Of a stretch of DNA of 42,666 nt, positions 29,233 through 37,528 are shown in pieces. The position numbers and the translations under genes are program-made. The first letter of the stretch is position 1. Every line of letters starts with the position of its first letter. Source of the DNA: a virus; IMG/VR virus record IMGVR_UViG_3300044629_000226, positions 1-42,666 of that record; one strand, written 5' to 3'. The notes beneath the pieces are model-generated. The model made no database searches. It was not told where the DNA came from and saw only the letters and a list, made by a program, of their open reading frames with translations.

Positions 29233-31488
29233 TTATCCGTGGCGGTCGGAACGCGATCCGCCGGAAGAGGTGAATCCGACGCTGCCGTCGGCGTTGTTGC
29301 CAGGCGATCCCTTGGCGTCCTGTAGGGCTCGGTGGTTGGACAGCATGGCGTTTCGCGAGGCGGCTGCGAGCGGGTGAATGCCGTCCACACTGGTTGGGTT
29401 TCCAATGATGTATCCGAATGCCGGGGCGTGGAACACCTTCCCGGACGCATAGCCCTGAGCCCGCAGCTTGTTCGGCAACTTCGACCACACGACCCCTGGG
29501 ACGCTCATCGCGAGGTTGGTATAGCTTCCAGTCGCAGACCCGGAGGCGGCGTTGATTCCCTCGAACACCGTCGCGGTTCCTCCGGAGTCCACGCACCAGT
29601 CGCACCAGTCAACGATGCGATTGGCGATAGCCTCCGCGTTGTCGTCCGCCTCGTCGAATGTGTCGCTGGCCGCGCTTACATCATTGATGACGCCGCTTAC
29701 CAAAAGACCGTGGATCTGATACCCGGTCATCTCGGGCCAGAAATGCGTTTCGGACTCGGACAGCCTGCCACCGGACCTGCCGAGCAGAAGAGCTACGGCC
29801 ATTCCGCTTTTGCCGCCGGTCTGCGGGATCGGATCGTAACCTCCGGCGACGATGCGGTCCTCCGCGTTCACGAGGTAGATCCCCATGTGATTTGCGGTCG
29901 TAGCGAGAACCGGGCTGGCTCCGTTAGCTGCTGCCGATACGAAGCTGTCGCACTCGACGACACGCAACTTGGCATAGATCCCAACCGGGCCAACTTCGGC
30001 AGACACAGAACCGGCATATGTTCCGGAGACGGAGAACGAGCCAAGCTGTGTTCCGTCCCACCTGCCCGTGCCGGAAAATGTGGTGACTACCCAAGACCCG
30101 AGCATGGTCGCGTTCTTGGATGTCTCCGTGACATCGTTGAGGATCACCGCGGTGTTTGCGGTGCCGATCCCGACAAGCAGTTCGTACCTCCGGGATGTCG
30201 CAAGGCTCGATGCAAGCTGGACGCCGTCAACGACGAGGTCGTCGGTCGATGCGTTGAGCGAGATGGTGTGAAGTGCCGTGGGGCTCGCGTTGCCGTCGAT
30301 CGTGATGTCGAAGTCGCAGTTGTTCGCGGTGTAGAGGTCGGTGAAGCGGTACCAGACTCGGCCGTCGGGACCGACGGGGCTGTCGGCCGCGTCGCCGGTC
30401 CAGACAAACCCGTTGTACTCCATCAGGAAGGTCTGCGATGCGGTCCCCGGAATCACAAACCGACGCCGCAGCGGGTTTACGCCGCTCACCGAGTAGTTCG
30501 TTCCGGTCGTCGGCGTTGTGGCCGTGCCGGAGAATGACCAGTGCGACCCAGGTCCGGCAACCAAGCACGAGTAGAACCGGCGGAGATCGCGGCCCTGCCT
30601 TGTGTTTTCAGACCAACTTCCTTCCGGGACGAGATCGGCCTCCGGAACGACTCGCACCTTGATCGGCGGGCAGTACCGGATCTTGCACCCGGTGATGGCC
30701 GTCGAATATCCGGAGAGAAGACCGGCAAGCCGCCCCATGTTGACTGCGGCGACAAACCAGGCATCCGCTCCGGTATGATGGCAGATCATCTGATCGCCGA
30801 GCCAAACGCGAATGGTGCCGTTGTTCGAGGTCGCGTCGGTCGCACGCATCCAGTGGACTCGGAGCTGAACCCACTGGTTGTACGGAATGTGGACCATCGG
30901 ATCTGAACTGGAGCTTCCTCCGGTGATGGTGTAGGTGCCCGTGTATGCCCCAAAAGTAAACTCGACCCCAGGCTGGAACCCCTCGACATTTCGGGACTGG
31001 ACTCGGACCTGTGCGTGGGTCGCCGAGTCGGTCGCGGGCTGCATGATCGAGATCGCCGTGTTGTTGTTCTGAGGAACGGTCCCTGGGTTGTAGGTTCCGC
31101 TCACGGCGAACTGGATGCCGATCGTGACATCGAACCCGTCAGTCCACTGACCGCTCGTGATCGCGTTCAGGTCAGTCTCGTTGAGAAACATGACCCGCTG
31201 GTTCGTCGCGGCGGCGGGAAGCTCGATGTAGCCAGGCCCGGTGGCCCAATCCGGCTTGGAATCCCCGTCGCCTTGGGCGCCCCAGGCATAGTGGGTGCCT
31301 CGGTCCGACGCGGTGGTGAGGTTGATGACTCCGCCGGTACCTTCCGCCGTGGTGTAGTAGAGCCCCGTGGCCGCGAGCGACGGGTTGCCTGTGGTAGGCC
31401 AAGTGACATCGGCGCCGGTGCCGACATTCAGGATTCCTGACTCTCCTCCGGCGACTCCGGTGACGATGCGGTGATTCGTGATTGCCAT
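29233..31488 (-). CDS. Large adhesin/tail protein with candidate SGNH-hydrolase domain, 751 aa
   Basis: Residues 1-450 are beta-rich with repeats of Ser/Thr/Gly and a carbohydrate-binding or concanavalin-like look (FDVTIGIQFAVSGTYNPG, WVQLRVHWMRATDATS). Residues ~540-720 contain motifs in SGNH order: GRS (570-572) in place of Gly-Asp-Ser, VIND (600-603) giving the Asn, and DGIHP (702-706) giving Asp and His. DGIHP is a strong SGNH hallmark. If active, the domain could deacetylate surface polysaccharide. The Gly-Arg-Ser block is less certain. The C-terminus is a Gly/Ser tail. Confidence 0.65.
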   Translation of the reverse strand: MAITNHRIVTGVAGGESGILNVGTGADVTWPTTGNPSLAATGLYYTTAEGTGGVINLTTASDRGTHYAWGAQGDGDSKPDWATGPGYIELPAAATNQRVMFLNETDLNAITSGQWTDGFDVTIGIQFAVSGTYNPGTVPQNNNTAISIMQPATDSATHAQVRVQSRNVEGFQPGVEFTFGAYTGTYTITGGSSSSDPMVHIPYNQWVQLRVHWMRATDATSNNGTIRVWLGDQMICHHTGADAWFVAAVNMGRLAGLLSGYSTAITGCKIRYCPPIKVRVVPEADLVPEGSWSENTRQGRDLRRFYSCLVAGPGSHWSFSGTATTPTTGTNYSVSGVNPLRRRFVIPGTASQTFLMEYNGFVWTGDAADSPVGPDGRVWYRFTDLYTANNCDFDITIDGNASPTALHTISLNASTDDLVVDGVQLASSLATSRRYELLVGIGTANTAVILNDVTETSKNATMLGSWVVTTFSGTGRWDGTQLGSFSVSGTYAGSVSAEVGPVGIYAKLRVVECDSFVSAAANGASPVLATTANHMGIYLVNAEDRIVAGGYDPIPQTGGKSGMAVALLLGRSGGRLSESETHFWPEMTGYQIHGLLVSGVINDVSAASDTFDEADDNAEAIANRIVDWCDWCVDSGGTATVFEGINAASGSATGSYTNLAMSVPGVVWSKLPNKLRAQGYASGKVFHAPAFGYIIGNPTSVDGIHPLAAASRNAMLSNHRALQDAKGSPGNNADGSVGFTSSGGSRSDRHG

Positions 31489-31494
31489 GTTTGT

Positions 31495-32673
31495 TTATCG
31501 CTCCACCCAAGAGGCCCAGCCGCTTGTGTTGAATGTCGTTGCTGAAGTTGGAATGAACGCGGGCATGAGGCACGAGCCGTCGTACAGCCGGATGCCGGGA
31601 GACGGAATGCCGACCGTTCCGGGAATCCACGCCGACGCCAGCGGGACCATTGCGAGCACGCGGTAGACGATGAGGCTGATCGCACCGCCGCCGTAGCTTG
31701 TGCCAAGCGTCACACCCTGGATGGACCTGACTCCGCGATCGCCAGCAGCAAGCTGGAACGGGACGAAAGAGCCCGCCGTGCATGTGGCCGGGAAGCTGGC
31801 GATGGTTCCGGTGTTCGTCGCGTTGCCGTCTGAGTCGGTGTAGTTCAGCGTGGTATTGGTGATGGCTCCGGCATTGGTGGTCGCTGTGGTGACGAGGATC
31901 GCCGCCTCGTAGCCCTCGCCGTTGCTGGAACCGTTGACATCCCGTGCTGGGAACGCGACGCTCGTCAGTGCCTGAGCGGTCGTGGTCGTGACGACAATCG
32001 CGGTGTTTACCCACACGATGTCGATGAGCATGCCGACGCCGGTTGAAGACGCCGACATGTTGAAGTTGTTTAGGTAGTTCTCGCCGGTTCCGGCGTTGGC
32101 GTATGGCAGGCACCCTGCGTCCGCCGCTGCTGTGCCGTCTGTCGCCCGACCGTTGAGGCCGGGAGTTCCGACGCTCCATGTTCCGGGGCTCCCCGTGTCA
32201 CGGGACTGGAGGTAGCGGATGCCCGCAGCCTCGGTTGCACCGGTACCCAGCTTAAAGAACGCTGCCGCCCTGCCCGTGTATCCCGTCTCGTAGTGGGCCT
32301 GCGTGCGGATCTTTCCGCCCGTGTCGCGAACCGAGAAGCCGACGCCGTCGGTGTAGTGGACAGATTCGCCCGGCGCTAGTACCGCCTGATACAGACGGTA
32401 GTCGGTGCCGCTGACATCCTTGACGACGGTCACGGTGTTTGCCGTCGTCGTCGATGTGTTGGTGATCCAGATGCTCTGGACCTTCCGCTGTTGGCCCGAC
32501 GAAGGCGCGGCAACGATCGTCGTCGATGTGGCGGACGAAATGACGCCCTGACCGGAACCGGGGCCGACGATCACGGTGTCGTCAAGATCGACCCAGCCGA
32601 CCGCGTAATCGGTAGTCGCCGTCGATGTGGTCACTACCTGCACGATGTCGTTTGTGGTGGTCAGGAGGATCAT
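31495..32673 (-). CDS. Putative tail/virion structural protein, 392 aa
   Basis: Mostly Thr/Ser/Ala/Gly, with no charged clusters (TNDIVQVVTTSTATTDYAVG; VKDVSGTDYRLYQAVLAPG). It overlaps the short preceding gene by ATGA. The sequence resembles phage receptor-binding or baseplate-like beta proteins commonly found near fibre genes. It is likely a surface structure of the virion. No specific fold could be named. Confidence 0.65.
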   Translation of the reverse strand: MILLTTTNDIVQVVTTSTATTDYAVGWVDLDDTVIVGPGSGQGVISSATSTTIVAAPSSGQQRKVQSIWITNTSTTTANTVTVVKDVSGTDYRLYQAVLAPGESVHYTDGVGFSVRDTGGKIRTQAHYETGYTGRAAAFFKLGTGATEAAGIRYLQSRDTGSPGTWSVGTPGLNGRATDGTAAADAGCLPYANAGTGENYLNNFNMSASSTGVGMLIDIVWVNTAIVVTTTTAQALTSVAFPARDVNGSSNGEGYEAAILVTTATTNAGAITNTTLNYTDSDGNATNTGTIASFPATCTAGSFVPFQLAAGDRGVRSIQGVTLGTSYGGGAISLIVYRVLAMVPLASAWIPGTVGIPSPGIRLYDGSCLMPAFIPTSATTFNTSGWASWVER

Positions 32674-32912
32674 GCTCGTAGTGCCTGTGCCGCCAGAATC
32701 GAGGACACGGATGCCTTGCCGTCGATCTGGGTCTGGATTGCGGAGGTGACGCCGTTCAGGTACTGGTACTCGGTGTTGCTCACCGAACCGTCAGCGATGT
32801 CGGCAGCCGATACGGGGGCGGTCAGTCCGCCTCCGCCGCCGCCCGTGAAGTTGCGGAGCATGCCCTCTACGATCCTGCGGACCTGGGCCGTCTCGTTTCT
32901 GTCAAGACTCAT
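32670..32912 (-). CDS. Short fibre-like protein, 80 aa
   Basis: The N-terminal helix (SLDRNETAQVRRIVEGMLRN) is followed by a glycine run and the motif SNTEYQYLNGVTSAIQTQID, a segment commonly repeated in phage tail-fibre shafts. It looks like a fibre fragment or adaptor rather than a full fibre. It starts the adhesin cassette, overlapping dNMP kinase by 4 nt. Confidence 0.65.
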   Translation of the reverse strand: MSLDRNETAQVRRIVEGMLRNFTGGGGGGLTAPVSAADIADGSVSNTEYQYLNGVTSAIQTQIDGKASVSSILAAQALRA

Positions 32913-33526
32913 ACATCAGCCTCCCATAGCCACTGGTCCATCTGACCGACCACCTTGGCAACAAGCCGATTGGTGGATCTGGTGTTGGATATCCGGTAGT
33001 CGAAAGCGTCGTCGCTGCCCTCTCCCTTGAGATGGGCCATTGCCATCGCCTCCGACTCGTGCTTCCGGAACTCCTGGTCCAGTTGGATTCGGTTGCCAGG
33101 ATCTACGAACACGCTGACTCCGCCGAGGCTAGAGATCAGGCACAGTTCGTTCTCGTAACGCATGTCGTCGATGATGACGAGCGTCTCCTGAAAGTCAGGT
33201 TCACGCTCATACTGTGCCTTCTCGATCACCTTCTCGACGAACAGTCGCTCCGTCAGTCGGTTGACCCAGTGATCCTGGTCCCGCTTTCGTCGCTTCTCTC
33301 CCCACCGCTGCATCGTCTCCCGATACAGGTTCGGCCTCGTTTCCCGGCTGACCAGTTCCCCGGTCTTGTTCGTCAGGTAGACGGCCAGCCGTTCCCAAGC
33401 CTCACGCATCGGCTTGGCGAACGACTCCCGAACCACCCGGTACTTCTGCTTGGCGTTCTCCTCAAGGATCGTGGCACAGGCAGACTTCCCAGCCCTGGCT
33501 GGTCCGGCGAACGCGATGAGTCTCAT
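32909..33526 (-). CDS. Deoxynucleoside monophosphate kinase, 205 aa
   Basis: P-loop kinase with Walker A GPARAGKS (8-15) after the N-terminal strand MRLIAFA, a central Arg/Lys-rich region, and a strand TLVIIDDMRYENELCLI before a C-terminal helical part. This fits phage dNMP kinases, which convert dNMPs to dNDPs for replication. ATG 33526 overlaps the polymerase stop (TGATG). The upstream in-frame start at 33661 is inside the polymerase gene and is rejected. Confidence 0.85.
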   Translation of the reverse strand: MRLIAFAGPARAGKSACATILEENAKQKYRVVRESFAKPMREAWERLAVYLTNKTGELVSRETRPNLYRETMQRWGEKRRKRDQDHWVNRLTERLFVEKVIEKAQYEREPDFQETLVIIDDMRYENELCLISSLGGVSVFVDPGNRIQLDQEFRKHESEAMAMAHLKGEGSDDAFDYRISNTRSTNRLVAKVVGQMDQWLWEADV

Positions 33527-35172
33527 CAGTGTGTCTCCGCCCAGTTGTTTCCGATCTTGTATTCGCCGGTCAGCGGACAGGCCAGATTGAACCGCTCTCC
33601 GGCAAGGCGGATCGAATCGACGCAGTGCTTGCCGATCTCGTCGGCGATGTCCGGTTCGCACTCGATCTGGAACTCGTCATGGACATTCAGCATGAAGGCG
33701 GCACGACCTTCCTTGAACGCGGGATGCTTGGCCGATAGGATCAGTGCGTACTTCATCACGACGGCTCCGGCTGACTGGAGGAGCGTGTTCAGTGCGGAGT
33801 GTTCGCTCCGTACCGGAAGGGGCCTGCCGTCGATTCCGGTCAGGTGTCCCTTCCGCATGTCCACCTTGATCCGGTTCATCAACTGATCGACCTTGAGTCC
33901 GGAACCGAACAGGTCCATGAGACGCCTTGCCTCCTTGACCGAAACGCCCATGAGCTTCGCGATGTTGCCGGGACCGGCCCCGTACAGGGTGGCGTAGGTG
34001 AATGTCTTCGTCTGGTCCCGGCTCGGAGCCCCGATGAGCTTCTGGGTGTGGCTGTGGATGTCCCCGTTCAGCAGAACCTTGACATACTCACCACCGTCGA
34101 ACTCGGCAAGGAACGAACCGAACATGCGGAGTTCCAGTCCGGAGGCGTCACAGCCGATCTGGACCCATCCCGTCCTGCTCGGTCTGAACAGTGAGCGGAA
34201 CTCCTTCCCGTAGGGACTCTTCACTCCGGGAACCTGGGCCGTGTTGGGGTTGGAGTGGGTCATTCGCCCGGTGACGGCACCGTTGGTGTTCACCTCTCCG
34301 TGGATCTTGTCCCCTCTGGCACAGTCCAGCCAGTTGTCAAGCTGACCGAGACGCTTCTGGATCAGGAGGTACTTCTCCAAGAGGCGAGCCTCACGGAGAT
34401 TGATCCCGGCCAGCACGGACTCGTCGATGACCGGCTGCCCGGTCGGGGTGAAGAGTTCAGGCTCCCATCCCAAAAGACTTAGGCGTTCCGCAATCTGCTT
34501 ACGGGAGCCCGGATTGAACGGAATCCACTTTACCTTCGTCTTCATCTGGACCGGGACGGACGGGAAAGCCTTGGCCAGGTCGCCCTTGATCTCGTCCAGA
34601 TCACGGTTCAGTTGCATCACGAGCACGACAGCCGTCGATGAGTCGAATCCAACCCCGTTGGTGTACTGCCGAGTGATGATCTCGGCCACATCATGCTCGA
34701 CGGCAACGGCTTCACGGCATGTCATGGCCGAGTCCCGGATGAACCGGAACAGCTTTACCGTGATCTCGACATCCCGGTGACAGTATGTCTCCATCTCCGG
34801 GGACCACTCGTGAAACTCCTTGTGGTCCAGCTTCGGCATCCCGAGGTACTCGCCCCAGGCTGCCAAGCTGTGTCCTCCCGCCGGATGGTTGGTCCGGTCA
34901 GGGTACAGGAGACGGGACAGAACGAGAGTGTCGATTATCCGGGTGGTCAGAGGACGACGGAGAAGCCGCTCCATGACGGGACGATCGTAGCCGACCCCGT
35001 TGTGGGCAACGAGGCGGTCGGCTGAGTTCAGAAGATCGACGCACTCGCCGAGGCTGTCCTCTCGGAATGCCCATCGCCGGTTTTGTCCACCGATCTCGTG
35101 GACGCAGACACACCAGATTCGGGTGGCGTCCAGCAGGAGATCGTCAGCTTCGACATCGAACGCAAGGATCAA
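33526..35172 (-). CDS. Family-A DNA polymerase (T7 gp5-like), 548 aa
   Basis: The exonuclease domain has Exo I Asp6/Glu8 (FDVEADD), Exo II AHNGVGYD (56-63) and Exo III YCHRD (130-134). Polymerase motif A is CDASGLELR with Asp342, motif B RDQTKTFTYATLYGAG (385-400), motif C VHDE with Asp499. Relative to T7 gp5 (704 aa) the exo-to-motif-A distance is about 90 residues shorter, consistent with loss of the thioredoxin-binding insertion. The polymerase replicates the phage genome. It overlaps the 88-residue gene upstream and the dNMP kinase downstream. Confidence 0.93.
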   Translation of the reverse strand: MILAFDVEADDLLLDATRIWCVCVHEIGGQNRRWAFREDSLGECVDLLNSADRLVAHNGVGYDRPVMERLLRRPLTTRIIDTLVLSRLLYPDRTNHPAGGHSLAAWGEYLGMPKLDHKEFHEWSPEMETYCHRDVEITVKLFRFIRDSAMTCREAVAVEHDVAEIITRQYTNGVGFDSSTAVVLVMQLNRDLDEIKGDLAKAFPSVPVQMKTKVKWIPFNPGSRKQIAERLSLLGWEPELFTPTGQPVIDESVLAGINLREARLLEKYLLIQKRLGQLDNWLDCARGDKIHGEVNTNGAVTGRMTHSNPNTAQVPGVKSPYGKEFRSLFRPSRTGWVQIGCDASGLELRMFGSFLAEFDGGEYVKVLLNGDIHSHTQKLIGAPSRDQTKTFTYATLYGAGPGNIAKLMGVSVKEARRLMDLFGSGLKVDQLMNRIKVDMRKGHLTGIDGRPLPVRSEHSALNTLLQSAGAVVMKYALILSAKHPAFKEGRAAFMLNVHDEFQIECEPDIADEIGKHCVDSIRLAGERFNLACPLTGEYKIGNNWAETH

Positions 35173-35435
35173 TCGTCCTTCTTTCCCTTGGCCGTCGGCT
35201 TCGGCTCAAGCATCTTGGCGATCTGCGATTCGAGAGAGGCGATGCGTGCCTCCTGCTCGGCCATCTCCTTCTCGACCTCGGGAATGAAATCCCGGAGAAC
35301 CTTGACCAGAGGACCGATGACATTCATCGAGTTGAACACCGTCTTGTGGTGGTCGATGCTGGTCAGTGCCGTCTGGGATCGGTACTCCTGGATCTGGGCG
35401 AGGCGGTCAGAATACGAAGTCTTCGGATTGTCCAT
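35169..35435 (-). CDS. Small coiled-coil protein between helicase and polymerase, 88 aa
   Basis: ATG 35435 is chosen over the in-frame start at 35582 because AAGGAG precedes it. The C-terminal half is a heptad-rich helix (FIPEVEKEMAEQEARIASLE) with a basic tail (KPTAKGKKDD). It may be a replisome accessory protein. It overlaps the end of the primase-helicase gene by 29 nt, and the start of the polymerase. Confidence 0.7.
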   Translation of the reverse strand: MDNPKTSYSDRLAQIQEYRSQTALTSIDHHKTVFNSMNVIGPLVKVLRDFIPEVEKEMAEQEARIASLESQIAKMLEPKPTAKGKKDD

Positions 35436-37188
35436 CGGTCGTCTCCTTCTTTCGTGGTTGGCTGACTGGGGTTGTCGTGAAGGGGTTGTCCTTCTCGTCC
35501 AGTCCGCAGTGGAACTCTTGGAAGCCATGCCGTTCCGGATCGAACACGAGGGCGGTAGCGAGCCCTCGCCTGTCACCGGCAAGGCGGTTCTTCAGGCTCC
35601 AGAGATAGGTGGTGTTCTTCTTGACCGGGTCGCGGTCGAGACAGTATCGCTGGGCGAACCAGATGTTGTGCGGCACCGTTGACAGTGAGCCCGCACCCTT
35701 CAGGTCTTGGAGGGTGCAGCGATCCCCCTCCTCGAATGCCTTGTCGCCCTTCTTCAGTTGGCAGATGACATGGATGTGGACCGCCGTTCGGACGGTGATT
35801 CGGTCCAGTGCGGACATGATCTTGTCGATCACCTCACGCTCGGAGGTTCCTCCTCCGCCCTTGCCAGCCACCGCCGCCGTGATGTGGTCCAGGACGATCA
35901 CCTTGCAGTCGGCGGACACCGCGAGGTACTCGATCTTCGACTCGATCGACTGGTCGTCCCTGCTGCCCGTGTGGTCGTAGACGAACAGCCTGTTGAAGCA
36001 CTCGTCGTTCCGTGCAGCCTCGTACTCGTCCTTCGTGTAGTCCACCCGGATCGGCTTCTCGGGAAGTCCGTTGTCCCGGTACAGGCGATTGAGTGCCTTT
36101 TGGTAACGGATTCTTCGGACGGGCTTCCGGATGAAGTCGGACACGATGTCGTCGATCGTCGATGCCGGTGATTCCTCAAGCATGATGATCCCGACATTCC
36201 GACCTCGGCGAACATGGTCCGCCGTTATGGACCGGATGATCGTGGACTTGCCCGATCCGGTTCCGGATGTCCACATGCTGATCTCGCCGGGACGCTGGCC
36301 GAGTGCGTATTCGGTCAGTCCCCACCAAGGGTAGGGCCAGATCTCTATCGAGTCGATTTCGTCGTCGGTCTTGATCTCCGAGGCACGAACGATCCCGTCG
36401 GGACGGTAGGCCATGGAGTTCCAGACCACCGACCGCTGGAGTTCGTCAGCCTCGCCGTTGACGAGCATCTCGTTGGCGTCCTTGCGGGACAGGGAAGCCA
36501 CCCGACACTTTCCGGGAGGAAGGATCTGGGCGACCTCGGCAGCCGCCTTGCGTCCAGGATCGTCCATGTCGAAGCAGAGGATCACCTCATCGAACGATGT
36601 CACCCACTCCAGATTCCGGCGAATGGCGTCCTTCGCCCCAGCCGCTCCGTTGGGCAGCGAGACGACGGGCCACTTGTTCTCCTGAACCTGGGAGACTGAC
36701 ATGCAGTCGATCTCTCCCTCGGTGATGACCAGCTTCCTGCCTCCGCCGGACCAGAGCCACTGTCCCCACAGAGGAGCGTTCCGCATGTCACCGGCGGTCC
36801 AGAACTTCTTGTTCGGTCCCCGGAACTTCTGCCCAACGGGAACCCCGTCCCGCAGGTATGTCGCGACCTCGATGACATCACCGATCATCCTGACGCACGA
36901 GTAGCCGAACTTGCGGCAGGTGTCCTCGCTGATCTTGCGATGGGGCAGGGCAACGATCTTTCCGTCGATGATGTCGGTCATTCGTCGGTCCACTGACTCA
37001 CACCGCCCATCAGGAACAGTGCCGTCAGGAGTCCCGCCAGAGCCCCCGATATGGAGCCCGCAAGCAAAGCAATGAGAGTGTCCGTCATCGTACTCCTTGA
37101 GGTTGTCCCCCCGAGTGTCGCCACCATTGGAGCGACATCTCGGACACGGCTTCGATCCCACCACCGTCGATGTCTGCTGTGAGAACAT
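35407..37188 (-). CDS. Primase-helicase (T7 gp4-like), 593 aa
   Basis: ATG 37188 has GGGAG upstream. The zinc-binding domain shows CPRC (15-18) and CFAC (40-43). The TOPRIM primase core has TEGE (155-158) and FDMDD (205-209). The helicase has Walker A SGTGSGKST (307-315), with LEESPAS and VIVLDHITAAVAG further on. The T7 homologue primes lagging-strand synthesis and unwinds DNA at the fork. Residues ~35-71 are encoded by DNA that also carries a nested membrane mini-gene. It begins 104 nt before the end of the RusA-like gene. Confidence 0.93.
   Translation of the reverse strand: MFSQQTSTVVGSKPCPRCRSNGGDTRGDNLKEYDDGHSHCFACGLHIGGSGGTPDGTVPDGRCESVDRRMTDIIDGKIVALPHRKISEDTCRKFGYSCVRMIGDVIEVATYLRDGVPVGQKFRGPNKKFWTAGDMRNAPLWGQWLWSGGGRKLVITEGEIDCMSVSQVQENKWPVVSLPNGAAGAKDAIRRNLEWVTSFDEVILCFDMDDPGRKAAAEVAQILPPGKCRVASLSRKDANEMLVNGEADELQRSVVWNSMAYRPDGIVRASEIKTDDEIDSIEIWPYPWWGLTEYALGQRPGEISMWTSGTGSGKSTIIRSITADHVRRGRNVGIIMLEESPASTIDDIVSDFIRKPVRRIRYQKALNRLYRDNGLPEKPIRVDYTKDEYEAARNDECFNRLFVYDHTGSRDDQSIESKIEYLAVSADCKVIVLDHITAAVAGKGGGGTSEREVIDKIMSALDRITVRTAVHIHVICQLKKGDKAFEEGDRCTLQDLKGAGSLSTVPHNIWFAQRYCLDRDPVKKNTTYLWSLKNRLAGDRRGLATALVFDPERHGFQEFHCGLDEKDNPFTTTPVSQPRKKETTDGQSEDFVF
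36978..37088 (-). CDS. 36-residue membrane protein nested in the primase gene
   Basis: ATG 37088 overlaps the stop of the RusA-like gene (ATGA) and is preceded by AAGGAGTACG, a strong ribosome-binding site. The peptide is MTDTLIALLAGSISGALAGL then LTALFLMGGVSQWTDE: a hydrophobic Gly-zipper-like helix of about 24 residues with acidic ends. The whole ORF lies inside the primase zinc-finger coding region in another frame. Such a long hydrophobic run is unlikely by chance in that frame. It may be holin-like or regulatory. Confidence 0.6.
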   Translation of the reverse strand: MTDTLIALLAGSISGALAGLLTALFLMGGVSQWTDE

Positions 37189-37528
37189 CAATGCTCCCGC
37201 TGTCTGCCCATCTCTTCGCGGTGACGAGCCAAACGATCTGGCTGTCGTCTTCCCACGCGACGCCGTTGAGACAGTCAAGCACGGCCTTGGCGTAGTTGTC
37301 CGCGTCCGGCTTCGGATGATCCAGCTTGGTTGTCCTCGGGCGTTCGCACTCGATCCCGACGAAGACCGCCAGCGGGTACATGACCTTCTCGATGGTCAGT
37401 CCGCCGATGATCTTCCCGACCGAGGACCGCCATTCGGTGTACTTCTTTGGGTAGAAGCGACCGCCGTTTCTGGCGATCCTCGGTCTTGCCGCCGGAACTG
37501 GATCAATGTCCAGATGGATCACATTCAC
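37085..37528 (-). CDS. RusA-family Holliday-junction resolvase, 147 aa
   Basis: Starts MNVIHLDIDPVPAARPRIAR and contains the RusA acidic motif: HPKPDADNYAKAVLDCLN (Asp75, Asp77) and WEDDSQIV (Asp94, Asp95), which form the metal site. It would resolve branched DNA produced in replication and recombination before packaging. It takes the genomic place where T7 has gene 3 endonuclease I, a different family. ATG 37528 overlaps the ssDNA-binding gene by 4 nt. Confidence 0.88.
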   Translation of the reverse strand: MNVIHLDIDPVPAARPRIARNGGRFYPKKYTEWRSSVGKIIGGLTIEKVMYPLAVFVGIECERPRTTKLDHPKPDADNYAKAVLDCLNGVAWEDDSQIVWLVTAKRWADSGSIDVLTADIDGGGIEAVSEMSLQWWRHSGGQPQGVR

